From Verrucomicrobiaceae bacterium (GTDB taxonomy: Bacteria; Verrucomicrobiota; Verrucomicrobiae; Verrucomicrobiales; Akkermansiaceae): a stretch of DNA of 15,018 nucleotides. Each line of letters starts with the position of its first letter. The first letter of the stretch is position 1. Shown in pieces: positions 1 to 10,329 of the stretch. The stretch is from positions 1-15,018 of the forward strand of contig CANBTO010000057.1 in NCBI GenBank assembly GCA_947372405.1. The letters are read 5' to 3'. The notes under the pieces were generated by a model. The model was not told the DNA's origin, made no database searches, and saw nothing but the letters and a program-made list of their open reading frames with translations. The translations under genes and the position numbers were made by a program.

Positions 1-564
1 CTTGGTGAACTCCTTGGCGATGCGGACCTTATTGAGGCCGGGTTGTTTGATATAATCGCGCAGAAAGGTGTCACCCGGCACGCCGGCGATGTGCTCCTCG
101 ATGAGCGTGTTGCCGTTGACGAGGTAGTTGATGCGGTTGGGCGAGAGGATGTGCTCGAGCTCGAGGCCGTAGATGCGCGAGGCGTCGGCGTGCTTGACGT
201 AGAAGTAGTCCGAGTTGTCGTTGAAGAGGTTGGTGATGCGGATGCGGAACGGGCGCGAGTTTCCGAAATCGCCGAAGTCGATGCGGTCCACGAGCAGGTG
301 TTCGTGTTGTTCGGCGTCGCGGCCGAGTTTGAGTTCCGAGTAGATGGCGGTGAGGCGCGGGCGGAGTTCCGCGAACACCTCGGGCGGATACATCACGGTG
401 AGCCAGAGGGTTTCACGTCCGTGCGGGTCCTCGTAGGGGATGGCTCCGGAAAAGCGGCCGAGATCGTCGTAAATCCGCGGGATGTCCCGCTGGCGGTCGA
501 AATGATAAAGGTACTGCCGCAGTGCCTGGGACACTGGGTAGCGGATTTTTCGACGGACGATCAC
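1..564 (-). CDS. Unrecognised protein with kinase-like N-lobe features, C terminus cut by window edge
   Basis: This is an open minus-strand frame of 188 codons running off the left edge. I take GTG at 564 as the start; an internal GTG at 534 is an alternative. Neither has a clear Shine-Dalgarno sequence, and the frame stays open further upstream. The product is soluble, with no signal peptide or membrane segment. I do not recognise the family by name. Residues 121-161 resemble the N-lobe of protein-kinase or phosphotransferase folds: FYVK (Lys124), then a Glu-rich helix LELEHIL (135-140), then a hydrophobic strand and hinge-like NTLIEEHIAG (152-161). The catalytic loop would lie beyond the window. 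The kinase idea is inference from pattern. The frame is preferred over the overlapping plus-strand ORF because its residues look like a folded protein (RITNLFNDNSDYFYVK) rather than the Val/Glu/Arg-rich text of an antisense shadow. It diverges from the lipoprotein gene at 704. Confidence 0.6.
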   Translation of the reverse strand, partial: MIVRRKIRYPVSQALRQYLYHFDRQRDIPRIYDDLGRFSGAIPYEDPHGRETLWLTVMYPPEVFAELRPRLTAIYSELKLGRDAEQHEHLLVDRIDFGDFGNSRPFRIRITNLFNDNSDYFYVKHADASRIYGLELEHILSPNRINYLVNGNTLIEEHIAGVPGDTFLRDYIKQPGLNKVRIAKEFTK

Positions 565-629
565 GGCCGGGAGCCTAGCGGGTGGCTGCGGCGGATGCCA
601 GTCCGGGTTTTTTCCGAAATCATTGATTT

Positions 630-655
630 CCCGTCCGCTTCCGATGCTGGACGGG
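630..655. promoter_or_regulatory. Inverted repeat in the divergent intergenic spacer
   Basis: Perfect 7-bp arms CCCGTCC (630-636) and GGACGGG (649-655) are separated by 12 bases. They lie in the 139-bp spacer (565-703) between two divergent genes, 48 bp upstream of the ATG at 704. No T-run follows on either strand, so it does not look like an intrinsic terminator. It could be an operator or a 5'-UTR hairpin. The spacer shows no convincing -35/-10 pair. Confidence 0.3.
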
Positions 656-703
656 CGGAAAATGTGATTGATTGGCGGCATTCCGACGTATGGTGTCGCC
701 TCG

Positions 704-3700
704 ATGAAGAAATGGTTTACCCACTGCCTGCTGCTTGGTGGCGGCCTGCTGCTGACCGCGTGCGAGCGCAACAGCGCCGCCAACGTGCCTGGACCGGCTG
801 CGGATGCCGCGGCACTGCCCGAAAAGGTGACCTTCAACGCCCACATCCGGCCGATTTTCTCGGATACCTGTTTCGCCTGCCACGGCTTCGACGCCAAGAA
901 ACGCAAGGCCGATCTCCGTCTCGACACGCCGGAAGGTGGCTACGCCAAACTCAAAGACTCGGAAGAGCGCGCCATCGTGCCGGGCAGGCCCGACGAAAGC
1001 GCGATCCTGCAACACATCGTTTCCAACGATCCCGACGAGGTGATGCCGCCGCCGGATTTCCACAAGGTGCTTACGGAGCGCCAGAAATCACTGATCCGGA
1101 AATGGATCGAGCAAGGCGCGAAGTACGAGAAGCATTGGTCGTTCACGCCCATCACCAAGCCGCGGCTGCCGACCCTCGCGAAACACGCCGGTGAGTCGGC
1201 CAACCCGATCGACCCGTTCATCCTCGCCAGGCTTGAAAGCGAGGGTATCGAGCCCGCGCCCATCGCCGACAAAGCGACGCTGCTGCGCCGGCTGTCACTC
1301 GATCTAACAGGCCTGCCGCCGTCGCCCGCGGAGATGGACGTCTATCTAACCGACCAAAGTCCGGACGCCTGGCAGAAACAAGTGGACCGACTGTTAGGCT
1401 CGCCCCATTTCGGCGAGCGGATGGCCGTATCATGGCTCGACGTCGCGCGTTATGCGGACACGGTCGGTTACCATGGCGACCAGAACTCGCGGATCTTCCC
1501 CTACCGCGATTACGTGATCAAGGCGTTCAACGACAACAAGCGCTTCGACCAGTTCACGCGCGAGCAACTTGCCGGCGACCTGTTGCCGAATCCGACCGAG
1601 GAACAACGCATCGCCACCGGATTCCTGCGCCTTAACCTGATGACCCGCGAAGGCGGTGCCCAGCCAGCCGAATACATGGCGAAGTACATGGGCGACCGGA
1701 TCCGCGCGCTCGGCGGGGCGTGGCTCGGCCTGACCACCGGTTGTGCCGAATGTCACGACCACAAGTTCGATCCGTTCACTTCGAAAGACTACTACTCGCT
1801 CGGCGCGTTCTTCGCGGACATCCGCCAGTGGGGCGTCTATTCGCATTACAGCAACCAACCGAATCCGGATTTCGTGGGCCGTGGCAACAACGGGCCGTTC
1901 CCACCGGAAATCCATTCCCGCAACGCGGCCTTGGAACAACGCATGCGCATGCTTCAGCAGGAAATGGTGGCGGCGCTCGCACCATTGAAAAAACCGGAGC
2001 ATGAGGCCGCATGCGAGCTCTGGACCAAGCAGGTCGCCGGATTGCTGCAATCGCAGCCGGATGGATGGAGTCTGTTGAAGCCCATGGACGCGGTGGTTCC
2101 AACCGGCAATCAATCGACCATTCTCAATGATGGCTCGGCCGTCATCACCGGCGAGCCGAAAAAGGATGGAGTGGTCACACTGCGTTTTCCACTTCCCGAT
2201 CTAACAATCCGCGCGATCCGCTTCGAGGCGCTGCCGGATGAAAAGAACGGCGGCCATGTGGGCCGCGACAAGGACGGACGCTTTGCGGTGAAACCGACAT
2301 TCACCATCGAAGGCGCACCCACCGCGCTCAAGATCGCCTGGGGCCAGGCCGACATCTGCCGCGCCCGCAACTTCACCAACGAGGGAGAGACGCCGCCACG
2401 ACTCGAAGGCGAATGGCTTTCCGGTCCCGACCGACTTGAGTTTCCGTTAGACGCCGCGTCCCACCCACAAAACGCCGTCTATCAGCTCGCCGAGCCGCTG
2501 CCCGCGAAGGATGGCCGCATGCTGGTGATCACTTTGAAAACCGAGGACCTCGGACGCGCACGTTTCAGCGTGTCGCCATTCGGCGCTGCGATCCCCGGCC
2601 ACGAAACCGCCCACCGTCCGGAGCTGGAGAAGGCCATTACGGCACTTCTAACCGGACATCCCGCCGACTCCTCAACCCGTGAAATCGCCGCCGCCTTCAT
2701 CCTGAGCACCACTCCGGAAGAAAAACTTCCCGCCGAATACGCCCGACTCCGCGATGCCATCCTCGAATGCCGCGCCGGTTACGCTCGATCGATGGTTGCC
2801 GAGGCCCTGCCGCAAGACAAGATCGCCACCGTTAACCTCCTGCCTCGCGGCGACTGGATGAACCCGGGCGCTGTCGTGCAGCCCGCGTTTCCCGGATTTC
2901 TAACAACCAAACCGCCCGCCGATGGCAAGCGCCTCACGCGCCTTGATCTCGCGAACTGGCTGATGTCAGCGGACAACCCGCTGCCGGCCCGGCAGTTCAC
3001 CAACCGTCTGTGGCGGCAGTTCTTCGGGCGCGGGCTGTCCGGCGTGCTCGACGACCTCGGCAGCCAGGGGGAAATGCCATCCCATCCCGAATTGCTGGAC
3101 TGGCTGGCCTCCGAGTTCCGTGAATCCGGCTGGGACGTGAAACACATGGCGCGCCTCATCGTCACCAGCCGGACCTATCAACGCGAAGCCGCCACCCGCG
3201 AGGATTTGTTAGAGCGGGATCCCGACAACCGCTTTCTGGCCTGCCAGAAGGCCCGCCGCCTCGATGCCGAATTCGTCCGCGACAACGCGCTCGCCATCGC
3301 CGGCCTGCTGCGGGATGAAGTCATCGGTGGTCCCAGCGTGCGGCCCTATCAACCGGAAGGTTATTATGACAACCTGATGTTTCCCGACCGCGACTATCTT
3401 GTCAGCAATGGTTCCGACCAATACCGCCGCGGGCTCTACATGCACTGGCAGCGCACCTTCCTGCATCCGATGCTCGCCGCCTTCGACGCTCCAAGCCGTG
3501 AGACCTGCACCGCCGAACGTTTCCAGGCCAACAGCCCGCAGCAGGCGCTCGCGCTGCTCAACGATCCGTCATTCGTCGAGGCCGCGCGCGCCTTCGCCCA
3601 GCGCCTTTCCAACGAACTGCCGGATGCCGGCGATGAATCCCGCATCCGCCTGGCTCTGAAACTTTCCCTTTCACGCGAACCGCGGAAGGGCGAACTTGAA

Positions 3701-3883
3701 TCACTCGCCAAATTCCTCAAGGGTCAGCGCGATTTCTATCAGAAATCCCCGGATGACGCGAAGAAACTTGTCTCTATCGGACAGACCGGCTCGTCAGTTG
3801 GCGGCAACCTTGCCGAGCTCGCCGCATGGACGCAGCTCTGCCGCGTCATCCTCAACCTGCATGAAACGATCACACGTTACTGA
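704..3883 (+). CDS. Planctomycete-type cytochrome c / DUF1549 / DUF1553 lipoprotein
   Basis: This is a 1059-aa envelope protein of the PVC-group family with an N-terminal cytochrome c domain followed by DUF1549 and DUF1553. The start is ATG at 704 rather than TTG at 668, because it gives a proper lipoprotein signal: MKK, a hydrophobic core, and lipobox LTAC with Cys20. The haem-binding motif CFACH is at 56-60 with a possible distal Met in MPPPDF (114-119). DUF1549 covers about 168-375 and ends in a second CxxCH (CAECH, 347-351) within CAECHDHKFDPF. A middle beta-rich region spans about 380-740. DUF1553 runs from about 744 to the C terminus (RLDLANWLMS, NRLWRQFFGRGLS, NSPQQALALLNDP). The family's reaction is not established; it is often found near polysaccharide- or sulfatase-related genes. 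The lipid anchor and possible haems suggest a redox role outside the cytoplasm. It is followed after 3 bp by its usual DUF1501 partner, so one operon is likely. All eight of its CTA/TTA Leu codons fall in the word CTAAC/GTTAG. Confidence 0.93.
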   Translation: MKKWFTHCLLLGGGLLLTACERNSAANVPGPAADAAALPEKVTFNAHIRPIFSDTCFACHGFDAKKRKADLRLDTPEGGYAKLKDSEERAIVPGRPDESAILQHIVSNDPDEVMPPPDFHKVLTERQKSLIRKWIEQGAKYEKHWSFTPITKPRLPTLAKHAGESANPIDPFILARLESEGIEPAPIADKATLLRRLSLDLTGLPPSPAEMDVYLTDQSPDAWQKQVDRLLGSPHFGERMAVSWLDVARYADTVGYHGDQNSRIFPYRDYVIKAFNDNKRFDQFTREQLAGDLLPNPTEEQRIATGFLRLNLMTREGGAQPAEYMAKYMGDRIRALGGAWLGLTTGCAECHDHKFDPFTSKDYYSLGAFFADIRQWGVYSHYSNQPNPDFVGRGNNGPFPPEIHSRNAALEQRMRMLQQEMVAALAPLKKPEHEAACELWTKQVAGLLQSQPDGWSLLKPMDAVVPTGNQSTILNDGSAVITGEPKKDGVVTLRFPLPDLTIRAIRFEALPDEKNGGHVGRDKDGRFAVKPTFTIEGAPTALKIAWGQADICRARNFTNEGETPPRLEGEWLSGPDRLEFPLDAASHPQNAVYQLAEPLPAKDGRMLVITLKTEDLGRARFSVSPFGAAIPGHETAHRPELEKAITALLTGHPADSSTREIAAAFILSTTPEEKLPAEYARLRDAILECRAGYARSMVAEALPQDKIATVNLLPRGDWMNPGAVVQPAFPGFLTTKPPADGKRLTRLDLANWLMSADNPLPARQFTNRLWRQFFGRGLSGVLDDLGSQGEMPSHPELLDWLASEFRESGWDVKHMARLIVTSRTYQREAATREDLLERDPDNRFLACQKARRLDAEFVRDNALAIAGLLRDEVIGGPSVRPYQPEGYYDNLMFPDRDYLVSNGSDQYRRGLYMHWQRTFLHPMLAAFDAPSRETCTAERFQANSPQQALALLNDPSFVEAARAFAQRLSNELPDAGDESRIRLALKLSLSREPRKGELESLAKFLKGQRDFYQKSPDDAKKLVSIGQTGSSVGGNLAELAAWTQLCRVILNLHETITRY

Positions 3884-3886
3884 GCA

Positions 3887-5329
<1,443 letters not shown>

Positions 5330-5353
5330 CGGCTAGAAGGCGGGGCAGCACGT
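5330..5353. other. Convergent gene junction with no visible terminator
   Basis: Only 24 bp separate the stop codons of the plus-strand DUF1501 gene and the minus-strand secreted-protein gene. I see no stem-loop with a T-run on either strand, so termination here is either factor-dependent or occurs inside the opposing gene. Confidence 0.5.
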
Positions 5354-6220
5354 TCAGTTAGGTTTCTCCTTCTTCAAATAATACAAATAGATCCGCCAAC
5401 AGTTGACGGCCGCTTGGCGCTCCTTGTCCGAACCCGAGTTGTAGATGTCTCTGAAACTTTGCCCGGTGATCTGGTTGAGGATGGCCGCCATGGCATCCAC
5501 AACTTTTTTTGGACCGTAATGCCGCATGCCTTCGAACGCTTTCGGAGACTTGTTTGCGAGTGAGATTTCGGGGATGGCCAGGTTTCTTCGGTCGTCCATC
5601 AGCATGATGATGGCGGGCACCGCCTTTGGGCCGAGTTCCTCCAGTTCACGAAAAGCTGCCTCCTGGCTTTTATTCCGAGTGGTGGCATCGATCAAATCCT
5701 TTACTTTTTTGCTCAATGGGTCTCCAGAGGACGGAAATGTTTTTTTGAATTCCACGAGCATTTGATCCTGAACCGCTATCTCGTGCTTTGTCGCATCGAT
5801 TGAATGGTCACCGGAATTGGACAGCGCTTTGGGCGTCCGTCCTGCAAAATAATAGCCTGCCACCGAAGGATCATCCACGTGCACTAGAAACAGCAGGCCC
5901 CGCTTGGAATCGAGGGAGATGACCCGCTCCGGCGTGGGAGAATATGAATTGGCTTCGGTATACCAGTGAATCATCAGGTGTTTTTGCGGTTCACCCTTCA
6001 ATGTTTGGTCGGTTGTGACATCAATCTCTACATATTCATGTCGCTTGCTTTTGAGGCAGTTTTGGATCTTTTCAACGGGAACGCTCAAGGTTCCAGTTAC
6101 AATGATGTCCGATTCCGCAACGATTGGCCAGATGGAATCAGGGCTTGGCTGGTATGCGGTGTCGGCACCAATCACTGTGGTCAATGAAATGGCTAACCAT
6201 ATGAAAGCAGTTTTCATCAT
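5354..6220 (-). CDS. Secreted protein of unknown function, AT-richer than its neighbours
   Basis: This is a 288-aa protein that I cannot assign. It starts at ATG 6220 (MMKTAF; a second Met follows directly) with a typical Sec signal peptide of about 19 residues ending near IGAD. Residues about 32-130 read as a beta-rich domain (DIIVTGTLSV, YVEIDVTTDQTLKG, GLLFLVHV). This pattern is common in secreted bacterial proteins of unknown role. The C-terminal part has helical, HEAT-like text (ELEELGPKAVPAIIMLMDD, about 193-211) and ends KKEKPN. Base composition is unlike the flanks: counted blocks 5701-5760 and 6001-6060 are about 40% G+C, although 5881-5940 is 65%. It contains a CTA Leu codon outside the CTAAC context (CTAG at 5882-5885). 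No clear Shine-Dalgarno sequence precedes it. Recent acquisition or relaxed selection are both possible. The 137-bp spacer upstream separates it from the aldo/keto reductase gene, so it may have its own promoter. Confidence 0.8.
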   Translation of the reverse strand: MMKTAFIWLAISLTTVIGADTAYQPSPDSIWPIVAESDIIVTGTLSVPVEKIQNCLKSKRHEYVEIDVTTDQTLKGEPQKHLMIHWYTEANSYSPTPERVISLDSKRGLLFLVHVDDPSVAGYYFAGRTPKALSNSGDHSIDATKHEIAVQDQMLVEFKKTFPSSGDPLSKKVKDLIDATTRNKSQEAAFRELEELGPKAVPAIIMLMDDRRNLAIPEISLANKSPKAFEGMRHYGPKKVVDAMAAILNQITGQSFRDIYNSGSDKERQAAVNCWRIYLYYLKKEKPN

Positions 6221-6357
6221 GTGTGAGGATGGTTTGGGTGATCCGATGTTCTGACTGCGCCCCGTTCCGGCACTTCAACCATCATCAATCGTAAATCACA
6301 GGCATCTCCGATAAATGGCAAGCTGCTTGGCGGACTACACCAGGGCGGGAAAACGGG
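6221..6357. other. 137-bp spacer between two minus-strand genes
   Basis: The spacer is open between the aldo/keto reductase stop and the start of the secreted-protein gene. On the coding strand there is a TTGCCA that could serve as a -35 element, but no good -10 sits 16-18 bp downstream. A short imperfect hairpin (CAAGC A GCTTG) lacks a T-run. No function can be assigned. Confidence 0.3.
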
Positions 6358-7278
6358 TTATCCTCCCTGCGCGCGGGATTTCGCTTCGAGTGCGGCGGTC
6401 AGACGCTTCTTGTAGTCGATGATCTCCTCCTGCTTTTCGAAGCCGACGACGAGCGCGTTGACGCAGCCGAGGTCCAGAACGAATTTCAGCGCCTCATCAA
6501 TGCGTGCCGGATCGTTGCGAAATTCGCCCTCGCCGATGAGTTTCATACCGATGATTCCCTTGCCTGCGGCATGGATCTGTTTGAGCACCGGCACCACGAC
6601 GGCGGCATGACCGTCCATTTTCACTCCCCATGGATTGATGCGGGCATGGACCACGTCCACCCATGGATCGGCGGCCGCGGCTTTCAGGGCCTCAATCGAA
6701 TGGCAGGAACAACCATGGGCGCGGATCCAGCCTTTTTCCTTGGCCTTTTCCAGCGCTTCCATGTGCGGGCGGTAGGTGGTGGTCCAGTCCGCGGCGGTCT
6801 GGCAGTGGAGTTGGACGAGGTCGATGTGGTCGGTGCCGGCTTCGCGGAGGAAGCGCGCGATCACGGCCATGCTGTCATCGCGCGGTTCGTTGTCAGGGAT
6901 GCCGCCCTTGGGATGGCACCAGATTTTTGAAACGAGCACGTAGCTTTCGCGTGGTTTCTCTTTGAGCGCGGCGGCAACCATCGGCAGGCTGCCGTAGGAG
7001 TCCGCACAATCGAACAACCGGACGCCTTCCTCGTAGGCGAGGCGCACGGTGTCCGTGAAATTCTTCGCGCCGGAGCGCTGGAGGGCGTTGCTGCGGTTGC
7101 CCGCCTTGACTCCTGTGCCCATGCCGAGGAGCGGCACTTCGAGTCCTGCGGCGAGATTTACTTTCGGGACTACGGCGGCCTGCCCCGGACTGGACCACAA
7201 AGCTCCAACCGCACCGGCGGCAGCCACCTTGATGAACTCGCGGCGCGATGTGGAAAGGGGATGGAAAGATGGAGTCAT
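6358..7278 (-). CDS. Aldo/keto reductase, Tat-exported
   Basis: This is a 306-aa NAD(P)H-dependent aldo/keto reductase family protein. It carries a twin-arginine signal, SRREFIKVAAAG (11-22), with a hydrophobic stretch and a likely cleavage site after about residue 35 (GQAA), so it should act outside the cytoplasm, as PVC-group 'twin-arginine' oxidoreductases do. The catalytic tetrad is complete: Asp90 and Tyr95 in FDCADSYG, Lys118 in VLVSKIW, and His158 in LVQLHC. The C-terminal barrel strands are present (GIIGMKLIGEGEF, NALVVGFEK). Tat export matters because the cofactor would have to be bound before transport. The substrate is unknown. The gene lies 111 bp downstream of the phosphoesterase gene. 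A weak -10-like TAGATT ends 27 bp before the ATG but has only a 3/6 match at -35. No CTA or TTA Leu codons are used. Confidence 0.9.
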   Translation of the reverse strand: MTPSFHPLSTSRREFIKVAAAGAVGALWSSPGQAAVVPKVNLAAGLEVPLLGMGTGVKAGNRSNALQRSGAKNFTDTVRLAYEEGVRLFDCADSYGSLPMVAAALKEKPRESYVLVSKIWCHPKGGIPDNEPRDDSMAVIARFLREAGTDHIDLVQLHCQTAADWTTTYRPHMEALEKAKEKGWIRAHGCSCHSIEALKAAAADPWVDVVHARINPWGVKMDGHAAVVVPVLKQIHAAGKGIIGMKLIGEGEFRNDPARIDEALKFVLDLGCVNALVVGFEKQEEIIDYKKRLTAALEAKSRAQGG

Positions 7279-7330
7279 GGTTTCCGGAACGAAACGAACC
7301 TCTGGAATCTAGCATTCTTCGTCATGGCGG

Positions 7331-7340
7331 CGAATATTCG
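7331..7340. promoter_or_regulatory. Perfect 10-bp palindrome upstream of the aldo/keto reductase gene
   Basis: CGAATATTCG is self-complementary and lies 53 bp upstream of the reductase ATG, in the 111-bp spacer 7279-7389. Its position suits an operator or promoter region, but one short palindrome is weak evidence. Confidence 0.2.
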
Positions 7341-7389
7341 GAATGCCTGAGGGGGCTGACGAATGCGATCATGTGGAGTGGCACCCATG

Positions 7390-8448
7390 CTAACAAAACT
7401 TCGTGAATTTAACCACCGGTTCGCACGCGGGATAGGGATTGAAGCGACCGGAGAGATCGCTGAGGAAGGTGAGGGAGTCACTGCCGGTGACGCCGGCGGA
7501 ATCGGTGGCGCGGATTTCGAAGGTGTGTTCGCCTTTGGGCAGGGTGTTGCCGGGAATGGGGCCGCTGGCGGTCCGGCCTTCCGTTAGGGAGTGATCGGTC
7601 CAAGGTCCGTTGTCGAGACGGCTTTGCAGCGAGACGATAGGCAGAGCGGACCAGAAGCGGGCACGCCAGGTGTCGGGACCGGTGACGATGTGGCCGGTCT
7701 TGGTGGCGAGAATCAGGCGGCGCGGGTGGGTAATCTGCACTGCCGGGCCGTGATCGTCCACGCTGCGGTAGGTGATGGAGAGATCATCATCGTCAAGAGT
7801 AACGATCGAATAACCGGCGGGGCCGCCTTCGGGTTCGCCGATGGAGCGGGTGGCGATGTAGATGTTTTTCGCGTCGTTGGCCATTTGCCCGTAGTGCGTG
7901 TGGCCGGCGAAGAGGGCGTGGATCGGGCGGGTCTGCATGATTTCCCGCCACTCGGCGATGCCGGGCGCGTTGTTGAAATCCTCCCAGATCTGGAACGGAT
8001 AGTGGTGTTGGAAAACGACGACACGTTCGTTGCGGGCGAGCGCAGCATCCACTTCGAATCTGAACCACAGGACCTGCTCCTTGGAAATTCCGAGCGGCTT
8101 GAACTGCATGGTGTTCAGGCAGATGAAACGGAAACCGCGCAGGCTGAAGGCCTGATAGGTGACGCCGATGTTCGTCTGATAGGCGTGGGCTCCAGGATCG
8201 TGATGGGCATCGTGATCGCCGACGAGCGCCCTCCACGGGACCTGGAGCCGCGAAGTGACTTCGTGAAACAAAACCCACTCGCCTTCACGGGCGTGCTGGA
8301 CATTGTCGCCGGCGAACTGCACGAAGTCGGGCTTGATGAGCGTGTTGACTTCATCAGCCATCCACAGCGCGGTCTTGTGATTGTCCCGGTCGGGAAAATC
8401 CAGATGAAGATCTCCGGGCCAAACGAACGTGATGGGGGCGTGGTTCAT
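7390..8448 (-). CDS. Calcineurin-like metallophosphoesterase with C-terminal Ig-like region
   Basis: This is a 352-aa protein. I use ATG at 8448 (MNHAPITFVWPGDLH) rather than the in-frame TTG at 8490, because the family core starts directly after it and the extra 14 residues overlap low-complexity spacer. All metallophosphoesterase motifs are visible: GDLH (Asp13, His15), FAGD (Asp48), GDHD (77-80), FQHHY (His148/149) and GHTH (182-185). These bind two metal ions and hydrolyse phosphomono- or diesters; the substrate cannot be told. Residues about 265-340 look like an Ig/fibronectin-type beta domain (SLQSRLDNGPW, GEHTFEIRATDSAGVTG), which is usual in secreted enzymes. However, I see no signal peptide with this start. 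It ends KFC with TAG inside a GTTAG word. It is 61 bp downstream of the ABC exporter gene, behind a heptamer repeat. Confidence 0.88.
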   Translation of the reverse strand: MNHAPITFVWPGDLHLDFPDRDNHKTALWMADEVNTLIKPDFVQFAGDNVQHAREGEWVLFHEVTSRLQVPWRALVGDHDAHHDPGAHAYQTNIGVTYQAFSLRGFRFICLNTMQFKPLGISKEQVLWFRFEVDAALARNERVVVFQHHYPFQIWEDFNNAPGIAEWREIMQTRPIHALFAGHTHYGQMANDAKNIYIATRSIGEPEGGPAGYSIVTLDDDDLSITYRSVDDHGPAVQITHPRRLILATKTGHIVTGPDTWRARFWSALPIVSLQSRLDNGPWTDHSLTEGRTASGPIPGNTLPKGEHTFEIRATDSAGVTGSDSLTFLSDLSGRFNPYPACEPVVKFTKFC

Positions 8449-8483
8449 GGGGTGGGGGATTTGGATTAGTATTCTTCCTCTAT

Positions 8484-8504
8484 CTATCAACTATCAACTA
8501 TCAA
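8484..8504. repeat. Heptamer tandem repeat, (CTATCAA) x3
   Basis: Three perfect head-to-tail copies of CTATCAA fill 21 bp of the 61-bp spacer between the ABC exporter stop (8510) and the phosphoesterase ATG (8448). On the transcribed strand the unit reads TTGATAG, which contains both TGA and TAG. Three copies of a 7-mer shift frame each time, so the block carries stop codons in all three frames just after the exporter gene. The units are directly adjacent with no spacers, so it is not a CRISPR array. Confidence 0.8.
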
Positions 8505-8509
8505 CTTCT

Positions 8510-10324
<1,815 letters not shown>

Positions 10325-10329
10325 GGCTG

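Noticed and set aside
43..1194. Plus-strand ORF of 383 codons
   Set aside because: It is antisense to the left-edge gene and overlaps the lipoprotein gene in another frame. Its residues are skewed to Val/Glu/Arg and Arg/Ala runs typical of a high-G+C shadow.
5330..5353. Bidirectional terminator at the convergent junction
   Set aside because: No stem-loop followed by a T-run is visible on either strand.
7591..8469. Plus-strand ORF of 292 codons
   Set aside because: It is antisense to the metallophosphoesterase, whose complete set of metal-binding motifs shows the minus strand is coding.
8484..8504. CRISPR-like repeat
   Set aside because: Units are 7 bp, directly adjacent, without spacers or nearby cas genes.
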